Shown here: one piece after another, positions 9,098-16,991 of the stretch
How positions within the stretch are numbered: the stretch's first letter is position 1
Layout of the letters: each line of letters begins with the position of its first letter
NCBI RefSeq assembly: GCF_011682145.1
Contig: NZ_WHJH01000011.1
Coordinates: 62,001 to 126,000, forward strand
Source: Massilia mucilaginosa
GTDB taxonomy: Bacteria > Pseudomonadota > Gammaproteobacteria > Burkholderiales > Burkholderiaceae_D
Length of the DNA stretch: 64,000 bases
Reading direction: 5' to 3'
Position numbers and translations under genes: made by a program
The notes under the pieces: model-generated
Database searches by the model: none
Seen by the model: the letters and a program-made list of their open reading frames with translations, nothing else
Told to the model about the DNA's origin: nothing

Positions 9098-9496
9098 TCA
9101 GGCATTGGCCGTGGTTTCGGCCAGCATGCGGCGGCATTCTTCTTCATGGGCGGCAATTTCGGCCAGCGCCATGTCGATATCCTCGCGCTGACGCTCAAGC
9201 GTTTCGCGCTGGTGGGCCAGCACGCCGAGGAAGCGGTTCATCTGCGCCGCCGTGTCCTTGGGCGACTCGTACATGTCGACGATGCTTTTGATTTCCGACA
9301 AGGTCAGGCCAAGGCGCTTGCCGCGCAGGGTCAGTTTGAGGTGGGTGCGGTCGCGCGCCGTGTAGACCCGGTTGCGTCCGCCCACGCCTTCGCGGCTGGG
9401 GCGCAGCAGGCCCTGGTCTTCATAGAAACGGATGGCGCGCGCGGTAATGTCGAATTCGCGCGCCAGTTCGGCGATGGTGTAAGTACGGATGGACAT
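9098..9496 (-). CDS. liuR: MerR-family regulator, LiuR type
   Basis: 132 aa from MSIRTYTIAELAREF; a further ATG 21 nt upstream is possible. N-terminal winged HTH (TIAELAREFDITARAIRFYEDQGLLRPSR) is followed by the MerR wing (NRVYTARDRTHLKLTLRGKRLG) and a dimerisation coiled coil from about residue 80 (HQRETLERQREDIDMALAEI). Regulators of this subtype control leucine/isovalerate degradation genes in proteobacteria. The adjacent ivd and the matching operators before both ivd and this gene support that role and autoregulation. Confidence 0.85.
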   Translation of the reverse strand: MSIRTYTIAELAREFDITARAIRFYEDQGLLRPSREGVGGRNRVYTARDRTHLKLTLRGKRLGLTLSEIKSIVDMYESPKDTAAQMNRFLGVLAHQRETLERQREDIDMALAEIAAHEEECRRMLAETTANA

Positions 9497-9570
9497 CAGA
9501 GGCTCGGAGCTATTCAAAGGCGCGGTGGGAAGGGGCCGCGCGCAATCGCCTGGATTGGTGCGCAGCTTGC

Positions 9571-9588
9571 CGTTTACGTCAACGTCAA
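9571..9588. promoter_or_regulatory. second LiuR-like operator, upstream of liuR
   Basis: CGTTTACGTCAACGTCAA shares the ACGT-spaced half-sites of the operator at 9053-9074. It lies about 75 nt upstream of the liuR ATG on the minus strand, where an autoregulatory site would be expected. Confidence 0.6.
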
Positions 9589-9596
9589 CCTATTGT

Positions 9597-9930
9597 AGCG
9601 TGCCTGCCGCTATCCCGGACACGAAAGAATGCCGCAGGCGGACCTCGAAAAACCGTCGCGGGCGCTGCAAGTTTCGTGCGGGAAGCGCCGCCGTACGACG
9701 CCGGTACGACGGCATCTTGCGCCGCAGCCATGAAAACGACGGCATCCCGCGCTTCCATCTGATCTAAGCCAAACCACCGGTTCGTGCGCGGGGGTGGCGC
9801 GGCGGCGCTGCGCCTACACTGGTTTTCCCGACCAGTGACATCCAATCAGGTGCACCAGGGTGTAAAAAACTGCCGAAGAATTAACATTCGACAGCGTTTT
9901 TTCCCTTGTTTTATGTGTGTACAAATCTCG
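9597..9930. other. non-coding spacer between divergent liuR and HTH gene
   Basis: No convincing gene. The open frames here are short and have no coding-like composition. An A-run/T-run flanked imperfect hairpin at about 9868-9903 (CTG-CGAA and TTCG-CAG arms) looks terminator-like, but no gene ends next to it. Confidence 0.5.
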
Positions 9931-9937
9931 CTTGATT

Positions 9938-9956
9938 GTTACATTGTAAATGTAAC
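9938..9956. promoter_or_regulatory. perfect palindrome upstream of HTH regulator (distal)
   Basis: GTTACATT-GTA-AATGTAAC: perfect 8-bp arms around a 3-nt centre, in an AT-rich stretch 66 nt before the start of the HTH gene. Typical size and symmetry for a dimeric repressor site. Confidence 0.6.
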
Positions 9957-9991
9957 TTGTCACAATTGGTCTCAACCGTGAAGAGACTGAC

Positions 9992-10011
9992 TTTCATGCA
10001 GTTGCATGAAA
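9992..10011. promoter_or_regulatory. perfect palindrome upstream of HTH regulator (proximal)
   Basis: TTTCATGCA-GT-TGCATGAAA: perfect 9-bp arms, ending 10 nt before the ATG at 10022. It covers the place where a Shine-Dalgarno would be. It could be an operator or an RNA hairpin that occludes translation. Its sequence differs from the distal palindrome, so two different binding proteins are possible. Confidence 0.6.
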
Positions 10012-10021
10012 TAGTGCCACC

Positions 10022-10429
10022 ATGAATTCATCCAACGAACGCGAAAGCTTTAGTGAGCGCCTGCAGCAGGCACTGAAGAACGCCCACTACTCACCCGACA
10101 GCCCCACCCGCCTGGCGCGGGAATTTAACATTCGCTTCGATGGACGGCCGATCACTGTGCATGCTGCCCGGAAATGGCTTGTCGGAGAGGCGATTCCGAC
10201 CCAGGAGAAGCTGCGCATGATCGCGCAATGGCTGGGCGTCCCGGCGGAGTGGTTACGCTTTGGCGGGGACGAAAGCGCGGCCGCGAATAGCGAAGGCGCG
10301 GGCGGTTTGTCGCGTTTCGAATCCGCCGATGTGAAATTAATTGCAGATTTACAGCGGCTGGACGAACATCATCGTCAAATTGCGCGAGAATTCATTCGCA
10401 TGCTTGTACGCATTAATTACCAAAAGTAG
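10022..10429 (+). CDS. HTH (XRE/CI-like) transcriptional regulator
   Basis: 135 aa. Residues about 10-75 look like a phage-repressor-style helix-turn-helix: SERLQQALKNAHY...PTRLAREFN, then ITVHAARKWLVGEAIPTQEKLRMIAQWLGVPAEWLRFG, in which the helix that lies in DNA and the WLxG-E-x-P-T ending are typical. The C-terminal helix (LIADLQRLDEHHRQIAREFIRMLV) could mediate dimerisation. There is no strong ribosome site; two perfect palindromes lie upstream. Target genes are unknown; autoregulation is inferred. Confidence 0.8.
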   Translation: MNSSNERESFSERLQQALKNAHYSPDSPTRLAREFNIRFDGRPITVHAARKWLVGEAIPTQEKLRMIAQWLGVPAEWLRFGGDESAAANSEGAGGLSRFESADVKLIADLQRLDEHHRQIAREFIRMLVRINYQK

Positions 10430-10761
10430 CTATTTGGTACGTATATCTATCCTTTGCGGGTTGATATAGACATAAATATTTTCACGCCAGGCGCCCCCAA
10501 ATTGGCGGCGCCCTGTCCGCCGACGCTTTCTGCGTCACATCAAGCCAAATCACGTCAGCGTCCTCTGCAAATTCGCCGGGACTTTATCATTTGTCATGGC
10601 GAGGCCATAAAATTCATGCACAATGGTCAGACCGTGGTGAGGTTTCCCAGGTGCAACGGATTATATTGTGCCGCACAAAAGCGGCATAGTGGCTCATAAT
10701 CACAACAGCAATTGCAGTCTTGTCATCCCGTTACGCAACACGTCGAGGACCCAGCCGTCTT
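10430..10761. other. 332-bp spacer, no gene recognised
   Basis: AT-richer than the flanks. It contains an imperfect hairpin around GGCGCC (about 10490-10515) but no frame with convincing coding character. Confidence 0.5.
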
Positions 10762-10932
10762 ATGAAAAGTAACTACAGCAACACCGCGCAACTCAAGGAC
10801 CTGATGACTGTTCCCCCGATGACTGCCGCGCAGCACGCAGAAGTCATGCGCAAGCGCATTGCCCATCGGCGGATGGTCGAGGAAGCAAAGGAATTGAAAA
10901 AGGCCGACAGCTGGCAGTTCGACAAGCGCTGA
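10762..10932 (+). CDS. small hypothetical protein
   Basis: 56 aa, basic and mostly helical in appearance (QHAEVMRKRIAHRRMVEEAKELKKADSW). The start ATG at 10762 is chosen because the upstream in-frame part has no coding look; a GAGGA lies 12 nt before it. No domain recognised. It stands alone between the HTH gene and convergent ubiX. Confidence 0.5.
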   Translation: MKSNYSNTAQLKDLMTVPPMTAAQHAEVMRKRIAHRRMVEEAKELKKADSWQFDKR

Positions 10933-11044
10933 TCGCGGCAAGCGCGGCAGGGCGGCGCCGGCGTGGCTGGCGCGGCCGTCTGCTTGCCCGCTGGCCTGTG
11001 CGCTCGTTGGCGCTATGCCGCCCACAGCGGGGTAGCGGGGCGCC

Positions 11045-11641
11045 TCAGGCGTCCGGCCCCGGCTTCATGCCGGCCCAGCGCGGCGCCATCGTGTGCACCA
11101 CGCCAAACAGGTCCATGACCCGTGCCACCGTATGATCGACCATCTCGTCGATGCTCTCCGGCTTGTGATAAAAGCTCGGCAGCGGTGGAAAGATTACTCC
11201 CCCCATTTCCGTTACCGCCGTCATATTGCGCAGGTGCGCCAGGTTGAATGGCGTTTCGCGCACCATCAGCACCAGCCGGCGGCGCTCCTTGAGCACCACG
11301 TCGGCCGCGCGCGCGATCAGGTTGTCGGACAGCCCCAGGGCCACGGAGGCCAGGGTTTTCATCGAGCAGGGCGCGATGACCATGCCATCGGACTGGAACG
11401 AGCCGCTGGCGATCGAGGCGCCGACATCGCGGTTCTTGTGGACGACATGGGCCAGCGCCTCGACTTCGCGGCGCTGCATGCCCAGTTCCTGGTGCAGGGT
11501 CAGGACGGCCGCATCCGAGACGATCAGATGCGTCTCGATGCCGGGCGTGGCGGCCAGTTGCCGGACCAGGCGCACGCCATACACGGCGCCGGTGGCGCCA
11601 GTGATGGCGACAACCAGGCGCCGTGGGGGAGAATCAGGCAT
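11045..11641 (-). CDS. ubiX: flavin prenyltransferase UbiX
   Basis: 198 aa. Makes the prenylated FMN cofactor needed by UbiD-type decarboxylases in ubiquinone synthesis. The N-terminal [17 protein letters not shown] is the flavin-binding start. [45 protein letters not shown] is the signature core, ending in [15 protein letters not shown]. The ATG overlaps the last 8 nt of grxD, which is upstream on the same strand, so the pair is coupled. ubiD is not in the window. Confidence 0.95.
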   Translation of the reverse strand: MPDSPPRRLVVAITGATGAVYGVRLVRQLAATPGIETHLIVSDAAVLTLHQELGMQRREVEALAHVVHKNRDVGASIASGSFQSDGMVIAPCSMKTLASVALGLSDNLIARAADVVLKERRRLVLMVRETPFNLAHLRNMTAVTEMGGVIFPPLPSFYHKPESIDEMVDHTVARVMDLFGVVHTMAPRWAGMKPGPDA

Positions 11642-11945
11642 CGAGCAGGGCTTTGAGTTCGCCGGACTCGAACATCTCGTTCATGATGTCCGAGCCGCCG
11701 ATGAATTCGCCCTTGACGTAAAGCTGGGGAATGGTTGGCCAGTTCGAATAGTCCTTGATACCCTGGCGCACTTCCGGATCTTCCAGCACATTGACGGTGG
11801 CGATATTCTCGACGCCGCAGGCTTTCAGGATCTGGATGGCACGGCCGGAAAAGCCGCATTGCGGGAACTGGGCGGTTCCCTTCATGAACAGCACCACAGG
11901 GGTGGCGGTTACGGTGTCTTTGATCCAGGTTTTTACGTCGCTCAT
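11634..11945 (-). CDS. grxD: monothiol glutaredoxin (Grx4 type)
   Basis: 103 aa, full length. The active site is C-G-F-S with Cys30 ([11 protein letters not shown]). Also present are the glutathione-binding WPTIPQLYV and [15 protein letters not shown]. Class II monothiol glutaredoxins carry Fe-S clusters with BolA proteins; a BolA-like gene (36058) is in this window but not adjacent. It overlaps ubiX by 8 nt. Confidence 0.95.
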   Translation of the reverse strand: MSDVKTWIKDTVTATPVVLFMKGTAQFPQCGFSGRAIQILKACGVENIATVNVLEDPEVRQGIKDYSNWPTIPQLYVKGEFIGGSDIMNEMFESGELKALLDA

Positions 11946-11995
11946 GGCTTGCCTCGGTGGGAAATAGGTTAGATGCCGCCATTTTATAAGAAAAC

Positions 11996-12065
11996 GGCGG
12001 GGGGCGGACGTTTGGGGGCCGGCGGCGTTGGGAGTAGGGGGGAATAGTCAATTTGGGGTAGGGGG
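11996..12065 (+). other. G-run cluster, possible G-quadruplex
   Basis: Six runs of three to six G on the plus strand occur within 70 bp (for example GGGGGGCGG, GGGGG, GGGAGTAGGGGGG, GGGGTAGGGGG). It lies upstream of grxD and downstream of the GNAT gene. Composition only; folding is inference. Confidence 0.5.
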
Positions 12066-12087
12066 CCGCCGAGGCCGGGAACGACGG
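12061..12087. repeat. half-copy of the palindromic repeat
   Basis: GGGGGCCGCCGAGGCCGGGA followed by ACGACGG matches the right half of the copy at 4642-4684 with one difference in 27 bases. The left arm is missing. Confidence 0.55.
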
Positions 12088-12106
12088 GGGGCGGCGAAAG
12101 GCGGCG

Positions 12107-12571
12107 CTATTCCTCTCCCAGCGCTTTACCCAGGCAAACCGCATCGTCGCGTCCCACATACCTGCCGTAATTGGCAATCGGGCGATACCCGTGCCTTTCA
12201 TAGAACGCCACGGCGCGCGTATTGACCTTGCGCGTTTCCAGCCACAGTGCGCGGTAGCCGAATTCGCGCGCCGCCTGTTCCAGGTGCGCCAGAAGGGCCG
12301 CGCCGGTGCCTTTGGTGCCGGGCCGCGCGAACATGCGCTTGATCTCGCCCACGTCCGCGTTTGCCTCCAGCGGGCGCAGCGCCGCGCAGCCGAGCAACTG
12401 CCCAGCCTCGCTGCGCGCCACCACGAACAGCGCGCGCGCCGCCCGTGCATCGTCCGCCGAAAACGCGGCCTTGCCGCTGTCCCCGGTAAGCGCCGCCAGC
12501 GCCGCCGACAGCTCTTCGATCAGCACGCGCGCGTCAAGGCTGTCCGGATCGCAGGCGCAAATCGCGATCAT
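12107..12571 (-). CDS. GNAT-family N-acetyltransferase
   Basis: 154 aa. Motif A is visible as EIKRMFARPGTKGTGAALLAHLEQAAREFG, followed by ALWLETRKVNTRAVAFYERHGYRPIANYG, the common end of GNAT proteins. It lies 6 nt after the stop of tex on the same strand, so it is probably the last gene of that transcript. The acceptor substrate is unknown. Confidence 0.87.
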   Translation of the reverse strand: MIAICACDPDSLDARVLIEELSAALAALTGDSGKAAFSADDARAARALFVVARSEAGQLLGCAALRPLEANADVGEIKRMFARPGTKGTGAALLAHLEQAAREFGYRALWLETRKVNTRAVAFYERHGYRPIANYGRYVGRDDAVCLGKALGEE

Positions 12572-12577
12572 GGACTG

Positions 12578-14929
12578 TTACCCGCGCAGCTTGGCGAACG
12601 CCGCCGCCATGCTGCCGCCGGCCGGCGCCGGCGCGCGCTCCTGCTTCTGCTGATGCTGCGCCAGGCGCTTGCCGTCGGTGCGGTCGCCGCGCTGCTCGGG
12701 CTTGGACCCGGCCTGCGGCGCACTGTCGGTCAGGCGCATGGTCAGGGCGATGCGCTTGCGCTTCTCGTCCACTTCCAGCACCTTCACGCGCACCACCTGG
12801 CCGGCCTTGACCACCGTGTGCGGGTCCTTCACGAAGGTGTTCGACAGCGCCGAAATATGCACCAGTCCATCCTGGTGCACGCCGATATCGACAAACGCGC
12901 CGAAGGCCGCCACGTTGGTCACCACGCCTTCCAGGATCATGTCCGGGCGCAGGTCGCGGATCTCTTCCACGCCTTCCTTGAAGGTGGCGGTGGTGAACTC
13001 GGGGCGCGGATCGCGTCCCGGCTTTTCCAGTTCCTTGAGGATATCGGTAATGGTCGGCACGCCGAATTTGTCATCCGCGTACCTGGCCGGATTGAGCGTC
13101 TTCAAAAGCGACGCGTCGCCGATGACGGACTTCATCTCCTTCTTGATATCGGCCAGGATTTTTTCGACCAGCGGATACGATTCCGGGTGCACCGCCGAGG
13201 CGTCGAGCGGATTGGCGCCGCCCATCACGCGCAAGAAGCCGGCCGCCTGCTCGAAGGTTTTCTCGCCCAGGCGCGGCACGGCTTTCAGGTCCGCGCGCGA
13301 GGTGAACGCGCCTTTCAGGTCGCGGTAGGTGACGATGGCCTGCGCCACGCTCGAGGACAAGCCGGACACGCGCGCCAGCAGTGGCGCCGAGGCGGTGTTG
13401 ACGTCCACCCCGACCGCATTCACGCAATCTTCGACAACCGCGTCGAGCGAGCGCGCCAACTGGGTCTGGCTGACATCGTGCTGGTACTGGCCCACGCCGA
13501 TCGACTTGGGATCGATCTTCACCAGTTCGGCCAGCGGGTCCTGCAGGCGGCGCGCGATCGACACCGCGCCGCGCAGCGACACATCCATGTCGGGCAGCTC
13601 GCGCGAGGCGAATTCGGAGGCCGAGTAGACCGAGGCGCCGGCTTCCGACACGACGATCTTGGTCAGCTTGAGTTCCGCGCGCTGCTTGATCAGGTCCTGC
13701 GCCAGCTTGTCGGTTTCGCGCGAGGCGGTGCCGTTGCCGATCGAGATCAAGGACACATTGTGTTTCGCGGCCAGCGCGCCGAGCACGTGCAGCGAGCCAT
13801 CCCAGTCGTTCCTCGGCTGGTGCGGATAGATGACGGCGGTGTCGACCACCTTGCCGGTGGCGTCGACCACGGCCACCTTGACGCCGGTGCGCAGCCCGGG
13901 GTCGAGGCCCATGGTGGCGCGCGGGCCGGCCGGTGCGGCCAGCAGCAGCGCTTTCAGGTTCAAGGCGAACACATTGATGGCATCGAGTTCGGCGCGTTCG
14001 CGCAGGGCGCCCATCAGCTCCGTCTCCAGGTGCATGAAACTTTTCACGCGCCAGGTCCAGCGCGCCGTGTCGGCCAGCCATTTGTCGGCCGGACGGCCCT
14101 GGTTCTTGATGCCGAAGCGCGCGGCGATGCGGCCTTCGCACGGGTTGTGCGGCGCGTCCCACTTCGGTTTTTCGGCTTCGGTGTCGAGCCGCAGGACCAC
14201 GTCGAGGATGCCTTCGCGGCGCCCGCGCAACAGCGCCAGCGCGCGGTGCGAAGGCACGGTCGATATGGTTTCGGAGTAGTCGAAGTAATCGGCGAACTTT
14301 TCGCCTTCATCCTGCTTGCCCTCGACCACTTTCGATTCGACGATGCCGTGTTCCTGCACGTATTCGCGCAGCGACTGCAACAAGGTCGCGTCTTCGGCGA
14401 AGCGCTCCATCAGGATCTGGCGCGCGCCGTCCAGCGCGGCCTTGGTGTCGGCCACGCCGGGGTTGTTGCCGTCGTCGCTGGTGAAGGCCTCGCGCAGGTA
14501 CTTGGCCGCTTCTTCTTCGGGAGCGATGGTCGGGTCGCCCAGCAAGCCTTCGGCCAGCGGCGCCAGGCCCGCTTCGATCGCGATCTGCGCCTTGGTGCGG
14601 CGTTTCTGCTTGTACGGCAGGTACAGGTCTTCCAGGCGCGTCTTGTCTTCGGCGTGGGTGACGGCGTCGAGCAGGGCCGGCGTCATCTTGTTTTGTTCGG
14701 TGATCGACGCAATGATCGCGGCGCGCCGGTCTTCCAGTTCGCGCAGGTAGCGCAGGCGCTCTTCCAGCAGGCGCAACTGGATATCGTCCAGTCCGCCGGT
14801 CGCTTCCTTGCGGTAACGCGCGATGAAGGGAACGGTGGCGCCCTCGTCGAGCAGGGCAATGGCGGCGGCAACCTGGACAGGCTTGGCGGCAAGTTCAATG
14901 GCGAGACGTTGTTCGATAGTTGGGAGCAT
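12578..14929 (-). CDS. tex: Tex family RNA-binding transcriptional accessory protein
   Basis: 783 aa from [20 protein letters not shown], the standard Tex N-terminus. In order: N-terminal helical region with [15 protein letters not shown], YqgF/RNase H-like domain near residue 340 ([21 protein letters not shown]), HhH region ([23 protein letters not shown]) and a C-terminal S1 domain at about 660-730 ([26 protein letters not shown]). Tex binds nucleic acid and influences transcription; its exact role varies between species. The tail after S1 is basic and Gln-rich. It is divergent from the serine hydrolase. Confidence 0.96.
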   Translation of the reverse strand: MLPTIEQRLAIELAAKPVQVAAAIALLDEGATVPFIARYRKEATGGLDDIQLRLLEERLRYLRELEDRRAAIIASITEQNKMTPALLDAVTHAEDKTRLEDLYLPYKQKRRTKAQIAIEAGLAPLAEGLLGDPTIAPEEEAAKYLREAFTSDDGNNPGVADTKAALDGARQILMERFAEDATLLQSLREYVQEHGIVESKVVEGKQDEGEKFADYFDYSETISTVPSHRALALLRGRREGILDVVLRLDTEAEKPKWDAPHNPCEGRIAARFGIKNQGRPADKWLADTARWTWRVKSFMHLETELMGALRERAELDAINVFALNLKALLLAAPAGPRATMGLDPGLRTGVKVAVVDATGKVVDTAVIYPHQPRNDWDGSLHVLGALAAKHNVSLISIGNGTASRETDKLAQDLIKQRAELKLTKIVVSEAGASVYSASEFASRELPDMDVSLRGAVSIARRLQDPLAELVKIDPKSIGVGQYQHDVSQTQLARSLDAVVEDCVNAVGVDVNTASAPLLARVSGLSSSVAQAIVTYRDLKGAFTSRADLKAVPRLGEKTFEQAAGFLRVMGGANPLDASAVHPESYPLVEKILADIKKEMKSVIGDASLLKTLNPARYADDKFGVPTITDILKELEKPGRDPRPEFTTATFKEGVEEIRDLRPDMILEGVVTNVAAFGAFVDIGVHQDGLVHISALSNTFVKDPHTVVKAGQVVRVKVLEVDEKRKRIALTMRLTDSAPQAGSKPEQRGDRTDGKRLAQHQQKQERAPAPAGGSMAAAFAKLRG

Positions 14930-15090
14930 GGGAGAACATCCTGATGAGTCAAGCAGGCAATGATACGCAATCGCGGCGAATGCGCCAGTCTTGACAGTGC
15001 CTGAACGGTGTGCAGGGCGACCGCCGGTCTGGCTGTTTAGTATCGGACAGTGTACATTGCCCCGGTCCTGTTGATCAGCATAAAAAAACG

Positions 15091-16095
15091 ATGGAAACAT
15101 TGCGCCAGTATTTTCTTGAACTTCAATCGACATTACCGGTCGAAGGGCCGGGTTTCAGTGCCGTCGTGCTGCAGGATAATGCGGTGGCATGCGAGCTGCA
15201 TCACGGGATGGCGTCGCTGGAACTGGCGGTCCCCTTGTCGGGAAAGTCGGCCTATTATCTGGCGTCGGAATCGAAGCAGTTTACGGCGGCCTGCGTGCTG
15301 GTGCTGGTGCGCGCAGGGCGGATCGGGCTCGATGACGATGTGTGCAGCCACCTGCCGGAACTGGCGCGCATGGAACAGGCGTTTCCCTTGCGCTCGCTGC
15401 TCAATCACAGCAGCGGCATTCCCGATTATTTTCAGTTTTTGCAATGCCAGCTGGGACGGCACGAGGCCGATTATTTTAACAATGCGCTGATTTTAAAAAT
15501 GATCGCCGGTTTCGCGTTGGTGGCTTTTCCGACCGGTACCCAACATGGTTACAGCAACAGTAATTATATCCTGCTTGCGGCACTGATCGAGCGCCTGAGC
15601 GGCGTCTCCGCGGCGCGCTTTGCACGCGACACCTTGTTCCAGCCGCTCGGCATCGAGCGCATGGGGTTCGACGATGACCGCAGCAATGTCATCATGCAGC
15701 GCGTGCTCAGTTATGAAGCGGATGCGGCGCGCCCGCGCGGGTTCAAACAGCATCTCGGCAATGCGAACACCGTGGGCGATGGCGGCGTGTATGCCAGCAC
15801 CGATGAACTGCTACTGTGGGAACGCGAATGGCATCGCCAGTGGCACGATAGCGGGAGTCTGTTGCATGCGATGCTGCAGCCATCGGCGCTGGCCGATGGC
15901 ACGGTGCTGCCTTACCGTTTCGGGCTGGAGATCATCGAGCGTAACGGCGCCGCCGTGGTGTTTCACAGTGGCGGCTTATGGGGATTCAATACCCTGCTGA
16001 TGCGGCTGCCGGCGCGGCGCCTGTCGGTGATCTTCCTGGCCAATTGCGACAGCGCGCAACCGGATATGGAACGCATGCTGGCGGCGCTGGCGTAA
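15091..16095 (+). CDS. serine hydrolase, beta-lactamase/PBP-like family
   Basis: 334 aa from METLRQYF. The three catalytic elements of class C beta-lactamase-like enzymes are present: S59-E-S-K62 (S-x-x-K), Y154-S-N156 (Y-x-N) and H-S-G-G near the C-terminus ([11 protein letters not shown]). [12 protein letters not shown] is also typical. No signal peptide is evident at the chosen start, so it may be cytoplasmic. It could be an esterase or D-aminopeptidase-like enzyme; true beta-lactamase activity is not implied. Confidence 0.87.
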   Translation: METLRQYFLELQSTLPVEGPGFSAVVLQDNAVACELHHGMASLELAVPLSGKSAYYLASESKQFTAACVLVLVRAGRIGLDDDVCSHLPELARMEQAFPLRSLLNHSSGIPDYFQFLQCQLGRHEADYFNNALILKMIAGFALVAFPTGTQHGYSNSNYILLAALIERLSGVSAARFARDTLFQPLGIERMGFDDDRSNVIMQRVLSYEADAARPRGFKQHLGNANTVGDGGVYASTDELLLWEREWHRQWHDSGSLLHAMLQPSALADGTVLPYRFGLEIIERNGAAVVFHSGGLWGFNTLLMRLPARRLSVIFLANCDSAQPDMERMLAALA

Positions 16096-16225
16096 CATGG
16101 TGGCCGGCCGGGCCGACTTCGTCGCTGCCGTCGTCGTAAAAATCGTCGGCCGCGAGCCTCGCAAAGCGCGGATGGCAATTGTCCCGGTTCATGCCTTCTT
16201 CAGGGTCGAAAAAGTACTGCTTCAT
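15986..16225 (-). pseudogene. truncated small gene downstream of the DUF2314 gene
   Basis: The ATG lies 1 nt after the stop of the DUF2314 gene. The first about 45 residues (MKQYFFDPEEGMNRDNCHPR, then RLAADDFYDDGSDEVGP) look like a real acidic protein. From about 16095 down the frame runs antisense through the 3' end of the serine hydrolase and turns Pro/Ala/Arg-rich, so the original 3' end appears lost. I do not recognise the family. It could instead be a genuine 79-aa protein. Confidence 0.45.
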
Positions 16226-16226
16226 G

Positions 16227-16697
16227 TCAGCATTCGAAGCCATGCTGTTCGCGATACTGCTTGACCACGTTGGCCGGCATCGTTTTGAACAGGGCGCACA
16301 CGGTGTAGCTGCCTTTCTGCTTGCCATTCTGAACATAACCCCAGTCCGAAATGTCGGAACGCTTGAAGGTGATTTCTTCGCCGTTTTCGACGCTCTCGAT
16401 GATCTGTGGATCATTCGAGACGGTGCCGCTAAAGCCGGTTTTGGTCTGCTTGAATGGCATCACCCACATATGCTCGCTGCCATTTTCATCGGTGATTTTC
16501 ACCTTCACGCGGAACATGTCGGCGCCGGCGGGTGGTTTCGCGTAGGTCGCCAGAAAAGTATCGAGCGAGCCTTGCGCCTTGGCGATTGCCGCAGCCATCA
16601 CCGGACTTTCATCCTTGGCCATGACCACGCGGTCGCCGATCTGGGCATTGGCAGTGGCGGTAAACAGCAGCAGGGCGAGGACGGCGGACAGTTTCAT
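16227..16697 (-). CDS. DUF2314 domain protein, exported
   Basis: 156 aa with a signal peptide (MKLSAVLALLLFTATANA-Q). The rest matches the DUF2314 pattern: MAAAIAKAQGSLDTFLATYAKPPAG, an EHMWV strand, FSGTVSNDPQIIESVENGEEITF, and the characteristic ISDWGYVQNGKQKGSYTVCALFK. The function of the domain is not established. It is read divergently from the SNF2 gene and is followed immediately by a truncated small gene. Confidence 0.85.
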   Translation of the reverse strand: MKLSAVLALLLFTATANAQIGDRVVMAKDESPVMAAAIAKAQGSLDTFLATYAKPPAGADMFRVKVKITDENGSEHMWVMPFKQTKTGFSGTVSNDPQIIESVENGEEITFKRSDISDWGYVQNGKQKGSYTVCALFKTMPANVVKQYREQHGFEC

Positions 16698-16761
16698 GAT
16701 TTCTCCAGGAGGGGATGAGCGGGGCGACCAAAAACGCAGGGCTCGAAAGTTGCCATCTTAT

Positions 16762-16780
16762 CTATTTAGTAAATAAATAG
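16762..16780. promoter_or_regulatory. AT-rich inverted repeat in divergent promoter region
   Basis: CTATTTA-GTAAA-TAAATAG, perfect 7-bp arms, 65 nt upstream of the DUF2314 gene in the 294-bp divergent spacer with the SNF2 gene. Possible operator or AT-rich promoter element; nothing else was recognised in this spacer. Confidence 0.35.
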
Positions 16781-16991
16781 CAATATTCGTAACACACCGG
16801 TGTCAATATCAGGAATGTGGCGGCGCGCTCCATGCAACTTCCCGGACTTACCCGTGCCGCATGAATGCCCTCGCACGCCCCATGCGCCCGCACAAACCCG
16901 GCCCCTTCGTGCGAAAGAGAACAGAACACAAGCGTCTTTATGTCGGATAATATCGGGTGTTATCGTCTTCGATATTGCCCTTACAGAACAC

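Noticed and set aside
9585-9845. An 86-codon minus-strand frame upstream of liuR
   Set aside because: Random Arg/Ala/Pro-rich composition, overlaps the putative liuR operator, no recognisable start signal.
12191-14944. A 917-codon plus-strand frame opposite tex and the GNAT gene
   Set aside because: Antisense shadow of tex; no signature, and it would overlap two real genes entirely.
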